Assembly: GCF_020905295.1 (NCBI RefSeq)
Contig: NZ_JAJJMM010000001.1
Coordinates: forward strand, 4,960,001 to 5,024,000
Length of the DNA stretch: 64,000 nt
From: Flavobacterium piscisymbiosum
GTDB taxonomy: Bacteria > Bacteroidota > Bacteroidia > Flavobacteriales > Flavobacteriaceae
Direction: 5' to 3'
Shown here: in pieces, positions 26,122-35,014 of the stretch
How the letters are laid out: each line of letters opens with the position of its first letter
How positions within the stretch are numbered: position 1 is the stretch's first letter
Notes under the pieces: generated by a model
What the model was told of the DNA's origin: nothing
The model's database searches: none
What the model saw: only the letters and a program-made list of their open reading frames with translations
Made by a program: the position numbers and the translations under genes

Positions 26122-28056
26122 TTATTTAATTGCGTTTATACCCAAATGAGTTGGTGTTACTTGTTTAATAGTCCCATCCTGATTAAACTCTAGTTTATCG
26201 ATACAAACTTCACGGTGAAAACCGCCGGCATCTCCCATTTTTATTCCTGTTGGATATGAAAATCTGTGATAAACAATATACCATTCATCTTTATTTGGAA
26301 TCTGCAAAACCGAATTATGTCCCGTTGCATAAATTCCCTCACCAGGATTTCCTTGTATGACAATATTGTTTTCTGGAATTTCTATTGGCCCCAAAGGCGA
26401 TTTCGAAACTCCGTATCTTACTTTATAATTTGGGCTTCTGGTATCGTCTTCACTCCACAAGAAATAGTATTGTCCGTTTCTGTAAATAACATACGTTCCT
26501 TCACGATACGTTTTATCAACTTTTATGACTTTTGTAGTTCCTTCTTTAAGCGAAATCATATCGGCATTCAATTCGGCTACAGCCATATATCCATTACCCC
26601 AGTACAAATAACTTTTACCGCTTTTAGGATCTGTAAAAACATCCGGATCGATTTCCTGACCACCTTTTATACCTTCGGGTCTTGTGTTTACCAAAGCTTT
26701 TCCGCTGTCTGTAAAAGGTCCTGTAGGATTATCTGATGAAGCTACTCCTACTTTTTGAGCTGCTGTAAAATAATAGAAATACTTGTATTTTCCTTTGATC
26801 TTTTTCTCAACAATACAAGGCGCCCAGGCATTTCTGTTGGCCCAGCTTACATCTTTTCTAAGATCTACAATAATTCCTTCATCTTTCCAGTCGGTTAAAT
26901 TATCTGATGAAAAGGTTTTAAAGTAATTTCCTGACCAACCGTCAAATCCGTCGCTGGTTGGGTAGATATAATATTTCTTAGTTTTATTTGAATATAAAAT
27001 TTCAGGATCAGCATAATACCCTTCGAGAACGGGATTATTATTTATTTTTGGAAATTTCTCCGGCATTCCCCATTTGGCCACAAGCCTTTTCAACTCAGAA
27101 CGTGTGATAGGTAAAATGGTTCCGTGACGCGGATTAAAATCCATCGAAATATCATTATCAATTACTGTAAAGTTCTCCAGATCTTTGGTTTTGGTAAACT
27201 GATATTTCCCTTTCGTATACACGTCGTACATCAGGATATAATCATCAGAATTGTTGAGTTTAAAAACGCTTGAACCTTCTACCCCATCTTGGGTTTGTTG
27301 CAGATAATTGTCGTTTTCTGTCCATTTTCCTGAAGTTAAATCTGTTGTTGTGGCTACTTTTATTCCGGCTTTTCCGCCTTCGGTTTTATAGAAAAGATGA
27401 TATACGCCGTCTTTTTCGATAATATCTCCGTCAATAGAAGCTCTCTCTGATTTTGGCACAAATAATAATTTTGGAGCGCTTTCCAGAGCAGTGAAATCCT
27501 TATTCGCATAAGCGTAATAAATTTTATCAGGACCTCCGGCGTATTGCAGACTGAAATAAATTAAATACTTCCCTGCTTTAGCATCATAAATAGTTTGTGG
27601 TGCCCAAACACGTTTCAGGTTTTCATTTCCAGGAAAAGTTGTTTGAATATTTACAACATTGCTTTCCCATTTTACCAAATCGGTACTTTTTAGTAAAATC
27701 ATGGCGCGGTTACTGTCCCAGCCTTTTGATGAAGTCATATCGGTCAGGACCATATAAAATGTTTTACCATCATCGCCACGCAAAATATGCGGATCACGAA
27801 CGCCTCCGGTTGAACTTATCGCTTTACTGTCAATAATCGGTTTATTATTATTTAAATGATAATAATGATAACCATCGGCACTTATGGCGTATCGTACTGC
27901 TTCTTCCTCAACCGAATTTCCTGTAAAGTACACAAATAAATAAGCTGTTAAATCTTTGTCGGCAATAACGGGCGGAGTTCCTTTTGGGGTATTCTGGGCT
28001 TGTAAAAAATTAAAAATCATTAAAAATAATACAAGACTAAAATGTGTTTTTTTCAT
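26122..28056 (-). CDS. Double-domain GH43 glycoside hydrolase (PUL 2)
   Basis: Exported enzyme of 644 residues with signal peptide about 1-20. Two five-bladed propellers of GH43 type are visible. Domain 1 (about 35-330) has GGVRDPHI (Asp88), 'SIDGDIIEKDGVYHLFYK' and 'VEGSSVFKL'. Domain 2 (about 340-640) has GYYADPEIL with Asp350 as candidate base, 'NRNAWAPCIVE' and 'GGQEIDPDVF'. GH43 enzymes remove alpha-L-arabinofuranose, beta-xylose or, in some subfamilies, exo-beta-1,3-galactose. In this arabinogalactan-type locus arabinofuranosidase or exo-galactanase activity is expected. In domain 1 the usual N-terminal ADP base motif is replaced by 'YLFVYFTGNS', so its catalytic competence is uncertain. 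Last gene of the operon. Confidence 0.85.
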   Translation of the reverse strand: MKKTHFSLVLFLMIFNFLQAQNTPKGTPPVIADKDLTAYLFVYFTGNSVEEEAVRYAISADGYHYYHLNNNKPIIDSKAISSTGGVRDPHILRGDDGKTFYMVLTDMTSSKGWDSNRAMILLKSTDLVKWESNVVNIQTTFPGNENLKRVWAPQTIYDAKAGKYLIYFSLQYAGGPDKIYYAYANKDFTALESAPKLLFVPKSERASIDGDIIEKDGVYHLFYKTEGGKAGIKVATTTDLTSGKWTENDNYLQQTQDGVEGSSVFKLNNSDDYILMYDVYTKGKYQFTKTKDLENFTVIDNDISMDFNPRHGTILPITRSELKRLVAKWGMPEKFPKINNNPVLEGYYADPEILYSNKTKKYYIYPTSDGFDGWSGNYFKTFSSDNLTDWKDEGIIVDLRKDVSWANRNAWAPCIVEKKIKGKYKYFYYFTAAQKVGVASSDNPTGPFTDSGKALVNTRPEGIKGGQEIDPDVFTDPKSGKSYLYWGNGYMAVAELNADMISLKEGTTKVIKVDKTYREGTYVIYRNGQYYFLWSEDDTRSPNYKVRYGVSKSPLGPIEIPENNIVIQGNPGEGIYATGHNSVLQIPNKDEWYIVYHRFSYPTGIKMGDAGGFHREVCIDKLEFNQDGTIKQVTPTHLGINAIK

Positions 28057-28115
28057 TATCTATTCTGTTTATGGTTTTCAACTTTCAAAAAATATAACTT
28101 TAAATAGTCGAAAAA

Positions 28116-30662
28116 TTATTTAGTTTTAATACGAATCACAGTAAATGAATAAGCAGGCAATTCTTTTGAAAAGGCTTCCTTTACTGTTATAGTTTGAGAT
28201 ATTGGTCTGGCAGTGGTACTCTCGGGAGTTCCTGAAAATGTAGTATAACCTGCAGTTTCAGTCGTCGTTAGATTCGATACATCTATTGCCGGAATTACAG
28301 CAACCGGAAGCATATTGACTAACTTTACAATCAAATCTCCCGAAGCATTATCCTGAACCACTGAAACACCAATTCGCTTATGAACTTCATTATTTGCATC
28401 TGATAATTTTATTTTAGGCTGCAAATAAATATCGCCCGGATTTTGTCCGTACAATTTCTGTACAAAATAATTTACTGTTGGTTTTACTTCATTTCCTGTA
28501 AAATAAATCAAATCAGGATTCCATTGTGTGTGTTTCTCGCGAGCAAATAAAGGCGCATAAGAAGCCATTGTAACTACATCGCCATTTCGCTCGATCGCAG
28601 TAAGATAAAGCGCCTCGGCCAAAGCATTGTAAAATTTATTGCCACGAGATGCATATTCTCCCAAATACACTTTTGATTTAGAACGGTCATAACTGTCATA
28701 AAAATTCTGGTTATTAATAAACCAACCCGGACTTTGATAATAATGTTCGTCTACAATTGGCAGTTTCAAATCATTGGCAATTGCCCATCCTTCGTTATAA
28801 TCTGTGCCTTCAAAAAAGGGTCCAACAGTACCAATAATAATAATTTCAGGATATTTTTTCTGCACGGCTTTTACAATCATTCTATAACGTTCTTCAAAAA
28901 CATCACTAATTAAATCTTCATTACCGATACCAACATATTTTAAATTAAAAGGTTTAGGATGACCGGCTTCAGCACGTTTTTTACCCCAAACACTTGTCAC
29001 GGGTCCGTTGGCATATTCAATTAAATCCAGAACATCCTGCACGTATTCATCCATGTCTTCCATCGGAATACCAAATTGTTGTCCGGCACCACCGTCAGAT
29101 GAATTTTGACATGGAACTCCTGCCGCTAAAACCGGAACAGGAAGCGCGCCCAGATCTTCACAAAACTGAAAATATTCAAAATATCCTAATCCAAGTGATT
29201 GATGATATCCCCAAATATTACGCATTGGAGTTCGGCTTTCTAAAGGTCCAATAGTATTTTTCCAACGGTAAATATTTCCTATTCCATCGCCGTGAGCTAC
29301 ACAACCACCAGGAAAACGAACAAACTTTGGATGCATATCCGCAATGGTTTCAGCCAAATCAGCACGAAGCCCGTTTTTACGGTTTTTGAACGTATTTTGA
29401 GGGAAAAGAGATACCATATCCAGAGCAACTTCTCCATCAGAACTAATTTCTAAATGAGCATCGCTTACTGTTTTGGATACTTTTAGCACTGCGCTAATTT
29501 TTTTCCACGAAGTATTGGGTTTTAGTGCGGCTTCCGCCAAAGTTTCTCCGCTAGCCCCAATTAATTTTACGGTAAATTTGGCTCCTTTTGCAAAAACACT
29601 GAAATCGTATTTTTCATTCGCTTTAAGCGGAATTCCGTCAAAACCTGAATTGCTGATTTTACTTTTTGTAAGGACAGCATAATGCGAATTATTAGGATGA
29701 ATTGGATTTTCCTTTTCTACCTTAAAATTTCCGCTCCACGCCATGGTTTCATTCCAGTTTTTATCGCTGCCTTTTTTATCGTGTAACGAATATTCAAAAT
29801 CACGATTCTGGATCAATTCAGCGTATAAACCACCATCTGCAGCGTAATTAATATCTTCAAAAAACATTCCCGTAAGCATATTGCTTATTTTTTTAGAATC
29901 TTTTCCGTCAATACTAATTTGAGCCGTTACAGGTTTCAGGCCCACAAACAGCAAACTATCACTTTTGGGTGAAGTATTATCTTGTTTGTCCCTAAACTTT
30001 GATGATTCCATGTTTTTTATCAGCGAATCAACTAAAGTCCAATCGACTTCAGTAATAGTTCCTTTTTGAGTTTCTCCTTGTAATGTGATTTCACTAAACT
30101 GAGGAACTTTATTGTCATCAATTATGGCTTTAGAATATGTTTTAAAATCTTTGGTAACACTAGTATAATTTGCGTTGTCTGCTTTCCAATAAATGTTATA
30201 TTCGCCTGCTTTTTTGCTGACTTTTATGTTTTGAATAATTGGTTTTCCTGATTCATTTTTTGTCACATTTTTCATTGCCTGAATGTAACTTTGTCTTGTC
30301 CAGTTAATCAAATCTTTACTTGAAGCAGACGCAAAAACATCATCCTGCACTCCCCAAAAACAATGAAAAATTCCGTTATCATCCTGAATCAAAAAAGCTT
30401 CAGACATTGATTTACCCGTTGGTCCCCAACTTCCATAATCTGATTTTAAAAAAGAATGTTCAGGACCTACGCCAAACCAGTTTTTCTGATCTGTACTCCA
30501 GGCAAAATGAAGTCCGTTTTTTCCATTATTTTTTAATGTGGAATAGGCGAAAAGGTATACCTTGTCCGGTTTGTCTTCTTTTGATTTTAAACCAAATGCA
30601 AATGAAATAAAAACTGCAAAAAGTACAATCAGAATTCGATGACGCAGTAAAAGCTTCTTCAT
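28116..30662 (-). CDS. GH51 alpha-L-arabinofuranosidase with N-terminal partial propeller (PUL 2)
   Basis: Enzyme of 848 residues. An N-terminal signal/anchor is followed by about 150 residues like a few blades of a GH43-type propeller ('VYLFAYSTLKNNGKNGLHFA', 'SSKDLINWTRQSYIQ'), too short to be a complete one. From about residue 240 comes the GH51 part: 'MLTGMFFEDINYAADGGLYA', a carbohydrate-binding-like sandwich (about 285-420), then the barrel with 'KFVRFPGGCVAHGDGIGN'. Acid/base Glu582 in GIGNEDL and nucleophile Glu669 in YLGEYAS. It removes arabinofuranose side chains. Its start codon overlaps the stop of the GH27 gene by one base (TAATG), implying coupled translation. Confidence 0.88.
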   Translation of the reverse strand: MKKLLLRHRILIVLFAVFISFAFGLKSKEDKPDKVYLFAYSTLKNNGKNGLHFAWSTDQKNWFGVGPEHSFLKSDYGSWGPTGKSMSEAFLIQDDNGIFHCFWGVQDDVFASASSKDLINWTRQSYIQAMKNVTKNESGKPIIQNIKVSKKAGEYNIYWKADNANYTSVTKDFKTYSKAIIDDNKVPQFSEITLQGETQKGTITEVDWTLVDSLIKNMESSKFRDKQDNTSPKSDSLLFVGLKPVTAQISIDGKDSKKISNMLTGMFFEDINYAADGGLYAELIQNRDFEYSLHDKKGSDKNWNETMAWSGNFKVEKENPIHPNNSHYAVLTKSKISNSGFDGIPLKANEKYDFSVFAKGAKFTVKLIGASGETLAEAALKPNTSWKKISAVLKVSKTVSDAHLEISSDGEVALDMVSLFPQNTFKNRKNGLRADLAETIADMHPKFVRFPGGCVAHGDGIGNIYRWKNTIGPLESRTPMRNIWGYHQSLGLGYFEYFQFCEDLGALPVPVLAAGVPCQNSSDGGAGQQFGIPMEDMDEYVQDVLDLIEYANGPVTSVWGKKRAEAGHPKPFNLKYVGIGNEDLISDVFEERYRMIVKAVQKKYPEIIIIGTVGPFFEGTDYNEGWAIANDLKLPIVDEHYYQSPGWFINNQNFYDSYDRSKSKVYLGEYASRGNKFYNALAEALYLTAIERNGDVVTMASYAPLFAREKHTQWNPDLIYFTGNEVKPTVNYFVQKLYGQNPGDIYLQPKIKLSDANNEVHKRIGVSVVQDNASGDLIVKLVNMLPVAVIPAIDVSNLTTTETAGYTTFSGTPESTTARPISQTITVKEAFSKELPAYSFTVIRIKTK

Positions 30663-32032
30663 TATTTTTTAGCTTTTAATTGAAAAAGTACTGAACTATG
30701 AGGTTTTAATGCTGCTGAAACTGCTGTAGCTGAAACTGTCGATTTCTCCCCTGTCCATAAATTAATAGCCTGAACCGAACCTGAAATTCCAAGATCTGAT
30801 AAATTTACCGAAATCGTTTCTGTCGCATTATCCGAAATATTGAACAAAGCCAGATAAGTACTTCCGTCTTTTGGATTTTTTGAAGTCACGGCTATTTTCC
30901 CATCTTTCTGGAAAAGCTGTTTTACACCGGTACTTTCATTGTGCATTTTCACCACTTCTTTATTGGTTAATAATGATAAAGTAAAAGCGTCGTTACTTGG
31001 CAAATCTCCACCAAAAAACAACGGCGATTTAAAAATATTGAAGAAAGTAATCAAAGTATATTGCTCGTCTTTTGTCAATCGCGACATTCTGTCTTCGCCA
31101 CGTTCTCCTCTTAATGAAATACGTCCAAGCGGAATCATATCGCAGTCTGGCCATGTTCCCGGTGCAATGTAAGGATACCATTTTTGAGCAACATTCATTA
31201 AATGTGTAATGTGTGGCCAGGTATCCCAAACGTCGTCTACCATTCTCCACATATTGGCGTGAGTGGTTACGTGTGGCGCAGCAGTGATAGGTGTTTCTCC
31301 CGGTGAAGTGCTCAATACAATTTTACGTCCGCATTTGTCGATTGCGTTTCTGATCAGGTTAATTTCTCCTTCGTGATACGGTCTTGATAAATCATCGATT
31401 TTGATAAAGTCAACGCCCCATTGTGCGTACAATTCAAATAATGAATCGTAATATTCCTGTGCACCGGGTTTATCTGCAACAACGGTATAATTGTCTCTTA
31501 ACCATTCGCATTGCAATGCTGTAGAATAAATCTGATCAGCTGTGATTCCGTTTGTACCTTTGATAGGCAATTTGTCTTCAACGGCTTTTTTAGGAATTCC
31601 GCGCATAATGTGAATCCCGAATTTCAATCCTTTTTTATGGATATAATCTGCCAAAGGTTTAAATCCTTGTCCGTCTTTTGCAGATGGAAAACGATTTAAA
31701 GCCGGCAAATATCTTCCGTACTGATCGATTACATAACGCGGATCTGTTTGATTGTATCCTCCTGCTTTGTCATTTTCTACAAACCATCTAATATCGACTA
31801 CAACATATTCCCATCCAAATTTTTTCAGGTTTTTCACCATATAATCGGCGTTGGCTTTTACTTCGTGTTCTTCGACTGTAGAACCGTAGCAATCCCAACT
31901 GTTCCAACCCATTGGAGGCGTTTGTGCCCATTGTTTGAATTCTTCTTTTTTGAATGTTGTCGTTTGAGCATTCGATGAAACCGATGCTAAAACAACGCCT
32001 ATTGCCAAAGCAATTGTATTTTTTATTTTCAT
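30662..32032 (-). CDS. GH27 alpha-galactosidase / beta-L-arabinopyranosidase (PUL 2)
   Basis: Exported GH27 enzyme of 456 residues, signal peptide about 1-22. TPPMGWNSWDCYG (38-50) is the family opener. The nucleophile is Asp213 in FIKIDDLS and the acid/base is Asp266 in WRMVDDVW; 'GTWPDCDMIPLG' lies between barrel and tail. A C-terminal beta domain ends in 'SSVLFQLKAKK'. GH27 covers alpha-galactosidases and beta-L-arabinopyranosidases, and either fits arabinogalactan. A palindromic GTGTAAATTTTACAC sits 13 bp before its start. Confidence 0.9.
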   Translation of the reverse strand: MKIKNTIALAIGVVLASVSSNAQTTTFKKEEFKQWAQTPPMGWNSWDCYGSTVEEHEVKANADYMVKNLKKFGWEYVVVDIRWFVENDKAGGYNQTDPRYVIDQYGRYLPALNRFPSAKDGQGFKPLADYIHKKGLKFGIHIMRGIPKKAVEDKLPIKGTNGITADQIYSTALQCEWLRDNYTVVADKPGAQEYYDSLFELYAQWGVDFIKIDDLSRPYHEGEINLIRNAIDKCGRKIVLSTSPGETPITAAPHVTTHANMWRMVDDVWDTWPHITHLMNVAQKWYPYIAPGTWPDCDMIPLGRISLRGERGEDRMSRLTKDEQYTLITFFNIFKSPLFFGGDLPSNDAFTLSLLTNKEVVKMHNESTGVKQLFQKDGKIAVTSKNPKDGSTYLALFNISDNATETISVNLSDLGISGSVQAINLWTGEKSTVSATAVSAALKPHSSVLFQLKAKK

Positions 32033-32422
32033 TTTAATTAAATATGTGTAAATTTTACACTTTAAATATAATAAACTTTTGGATACTATAAAAATAAACC
32101 CATCAGCTTAACAAAAAGACTGACAGGTTAATTTTTTTATAACATTGCATTGTTAGACCTAACAGTCCCGAAGCCCAATTTCATTAAGTTAAGTTTTTAG
32201 AAAATAAAATCTGTTTTTATCTGCGTTTTTACGAAGTAAATCTGTTTTATCCGCGTTAAAATTAGACGCTGATTTTACTGATTCGCTAAAGCGAAAACGC
32301 TGATAAAAACGGATTTTTCTAATTACTTTCTTAATTAGATTTCTCCTTAACTTAATGACATTGCCCGATCCCGAAACTTCGGGACGGGATTAAAAACCTG
32401 TTAGGTCTTCGTTGAAAACTGA
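32033..32422. repeat. Composite nested repeat between GH27 and GH2 genes
   Basis: The left edge AGACCTAACAG...TCATTAAGTTAAG (about 32154-32194) is matched, inverted, by CTTAACTTAATGA...CTGTTAGGTCT (about 32346-32408). The right copy is longer and includes the hairpin TCCCGAAACTTCGGGA. Inside lie words AATCTGTTTT, ATCTGCGTTT and their inverse AACGCTGATAAAAACGGATT. No gene seen. Confidence 0.65.
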
Positions 32423-34843
32423 TTATTTTACATTAATGGTAACTTCAACTGGTTTTAACCATTGACTTGTAAACGTCACTTTTATAGGCTGAGCTTCTCC
32501 GGTTGCCTGAATGTATGCTGCAATATGACCGTGGAAAACTCTTTGAACATTATCTGTATAATCCGTCATGTCGCTGTTGTTTCCTGCTTCTAGTCCTAAC
32601 AAAACTCCAGGTCCGCTAATGGTGCACGTAACTTCATTATCTGAAAGCATAACCGGTAAACCGTTCTGATCCTTAACCTGAACCATGATTTTAGCAACTC
32701 CTTTGTCTTTTGTAATCGTAATGTTTTTGTCTGCAATAGTTAACTCTACAGGTTGTTGTGTAGTCGAAATAGCATATCTGCTTACTTCTTTGTCATCTTT
32801 GCTTAAACCAACTGCTTCTAGTTTTCCTGAAGCAAACGGAATATCCCAGTAGATAATTCCGGTTTTTTCGTCGTATGCTTTGGTTTCGCCTACTACTTTT
32901 CCGTTCAATTCTAAACGTGCTTTGGCTGCATTGGTATACACCACTACGCGAATTTTTTCACCTTGAGTGTAATTCCAAATTGCCCATGCATCTTTAGAAA
33001 CATCTTTTACATCTTTTAACGGATAAGTTCCGATATATGCCATTGGTTTATCTGACCAAAGTGACTGACGGAAATATCCTCTAGGTTTGATTACTCCTGC
33101 AAAATCAACCAATCCTGAGTAAAAACCTCTTGATGGCCATCTTCCTGATTCACCTAAATAATCAATTCCTGTCCACAAGAATTGTCCGAAGATGTGTTTG
33201 TTGTTTTTTACCGCTAACCAAGGTTCCATGTCGTGAACGTTTTCACTTCCAAAAATAACTCTGTTCGGGTATTTCTCGTGATCCGATTGATATTTGCTTT
33301 CTGTATAATTATATCCTGTAATGTCTAAAGCACCTGGATATTCTGTTTCGTTAGACATTGCAACTCCGGCTAAACCAGCAGTTGTTGGGCGTGATTTGTC
33401 GTATTTTTTAACCGCAGCTACCAAACGTTTTGCAATTGCTCCAAGACGCATTGCATCTGGCGCATCTTTTTTGTAACCACCATAATTAGCTTGTCCAAAT
33501 CCGTCTTTTCCTTTATCCAGAACCGGATGAGAATACGGATCATTTGGATAATCTACTTCGTTACCAATACTCCATGCAAAAACCGAAAGGTGGTTTCTGT
33601 CACGACGTACAAAATCTTCTAAATCTTTTTCTGCGTAATCTGCAAAAATATCAAACGTACCTTCGAATCCCGGAGTTCCATAATTCCAGCCTTCTAACCA
33701 TTTACGTTTTGGAAATTCCCATTCGTCGTAAGCTTCGTTTAAAACCAATATTCCTAACTCGTCGCAAAGTTCATAAAAAACAGGCGCTTGCGGATTATGA
33801 CTGGTACGGATTGCATTTACACCAATTTCTTTTAATGTTTTCAATCTTGTTTCCCAAACTTCTCTTGGTACTGCAGAACCTAAAACTCCGGCATCATGGT
33901 GCAGACAAACACCTTTCATTTTCATCCATTTTCCGTTTAATGCAAAACCATTATTAGGATCGAATTTGAAATCTCTGAAACCTGTTTTGGTTACCGTTTC
34001 ATCAATTTGTTTTCCGTCTTTAAAAACAGTTGTTTTAAGCTGATATAAATTTGGATTTTCTAAATCCCATAATTGTGGATTTTTTACATTTATTTTAGTC
34101 GAGATTTTTCCGTTTTTATTAGCGGCAACTTCCACTTTAGAAGAAGATTTCCCTACTGATTTTCCGTCTTTTGAAATCAGTTCATTTACTACGGTAAGAC
34201 TTGATTTTCCAGCTGAACCATTTTCAACCTCAACTTCAACATTTAGTGTTCCTGTTCCTTTTTTTACTTCCGGATATGCATAAACACCCCATTGTGTAAT
34301 ATGAACCGGATTAGAATATACCAACCAAACATCACGGTAAATTCCTGAACCGGTGTACCATCTTGAATCGGCACTTTGACTGTGATCTACACGAACCGAA
34401 ATCGTGTTTTCTCCACCATATTTTACATACGGAGTAGCATCATAAGCAAAAGAAATATAACCGTTTGGACGTTTTCCTAATGAATGTCCGTTGATGAAAA
34501 CTTCGCTTCTGTTGTAAACGCCTTCAAAATACAAATAGACTTTTTCGCCTGTTTTACTTTGAGGAATCGTAACTGATTTGCGGTACCAGCCAATTCCGCC
34601 TGGCAAGAAACCAGTACAGCTAGCCAATGTTGGGCTCAATTGTCCTTTTACGCTCCAGTCGTGAGGAACGTTTACTGACTGCCATTTGCTATCGTCGTAA
34701 GCTTGTTTTTGAGCATCCGGAGTATCCTGAAGATTGAATTTCCAGTTGTCATTGATTTTCTTTGAATCTCCAAACGAGATCTGACTGAATGCAGACAAAC
34801 ACGAGAAGAGTAATACGGGTAGTAAGATCTTTTTTGTAAACAT
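32423..34843 (-). CDS. GH2 beta-galactosidase with C-terminal DUF4982/Ig-like domains (PUL 2)
   Basis: Exported GH2 enzyme of 806 residues, signal peptide about 1-20. Sugar-binding domain with 'VNVPHDWSVKGQ' and 'GSGIYRDVWLVY', Ig-like domain, TIM barrel with 'HHDAGVLGSAVP' and 'RTSHNPQAPVFYELCDELG', then two C-terminal Ig-like domains of the kind found in Bacteroidota beta-galactosidases. Acid/base Glu429 in SIGNEVDYP and nucleophile Glu534 in FGSENVH. Likely role: removal of beta-galactose from arabinogalactan oligosaccharides in the periplasm. It lies between repeat-rich gaps but in the same orientation as its neighbours. Confidence 0.88.
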   Translation of the reverse strand: MFTKKILLPVLLFSCLSAFSQISFGDSKKINDNWKFNLQDTPDAQKQAYDDSKWQSVNVPHDWSVKGQLSPTLASCTGFLPGGIGWYRKSVTIPQSKTGEKVYLYFEGVYNRSEVFINGHSLGKRPNGYISFAYDATPYVKYGGENTISVRVDHSQSADSRWYTGSGIYRDVWLVYSNPVHITQWGVYAYPEVKKGTGTLNVEVEVENGSAGKSSLTVVNELISKDGKSVGKSSSKVEVAANKNGKISTKINVKNPQLWDLENPNLYQLKTTVFKDGKQIDETVTKTGFRDFKFDPNNGFALNGKWMKMKGVCLHHDAGVLGSAVPREVWETRLKTLKEIGVNAIRTSHNPQAPVFYELCDELGILVLNEAYDEWEFPKRKWLEGWNYGTPGFEGTFDIFADYAEKDLEDFVRRDRNHLSVFAWSIGNEVDYPNDPYSHPVLDKGKDGFGQANYGGYKKDAPDAMRLGAIAKRLVAAVKKYDKSRPTTAGLAGVAMSNETEYPGALDITGYNYTESKYQSDHEKYPNRVIFGSENVHDMEPWLAVKNNKHIFGQFLWTGIDYLGESGRWPSRGFYSGLVDFAGVIKPRGYFRQSLWSDKPMAYIGTYPLKDVKDVSKDAWAIWNYTQGEKIRVVVYTNAAKARLELNGKVVGETKAYDEKTGIIYWDIPFASGKLEAVGLSKDDKEVSRYAISTTQQPVELTIADKNITITKDKGVAKIMVQVKDQNGLPVMLSDNEVTCTISGPGVLLGLEAGNNSDMTDYTDNVQRVFHGHIAAYIQATGEAQPIKVTFTSQWLKPVEVTINVK

Positions 34844-34850
34844 TTTTTTT

Positions 34851-34997
34851 AAGGTTCTAAGGTGCTGAGAATTTAAGGTTCTAAGCTTTTGTTATTTTTA
34901 ATTTATTGTTCTTTGTTTCAATTTTTTAGTCCCAGTCCCAGTCCCAGTCTCAGTTTTCAGTTTTCAGACTGTGACTGTAAACTGAAAACTGAGACTG
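34851..34997. repeat. 19-bp perfect inverted repeat and GGTTCTAAG words
   Basis: 34945-34963 (CAGTCTCAGTTTTCAGTTT) is exactly complementary to 34979-34997. The left flank repeats CCCAGT (34931-34946) and carries AAGGTTCTAAGG and AAGGTTCTAAGC, words also seen at 5976-6000 and 37025-37061. It lies just after the stop of the first GH30 gene and could act as a transcript-processing or attenuating hairpin. Confidence 0.8.
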
Positions 34998-35014
34998 TAA
35001 ACTGCGACTGAATA

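Noticed and set aside
26266..26736. 156-codon ORF opposite the GH43 gene
   Set aside because: Antisense shadow of conserved coding sequence.
33544..33957. 137-codon ORF opposite the GH2 gene
   Set aside because: Antisense shadow; the other strand carries intact GH2 catalytic motifs.
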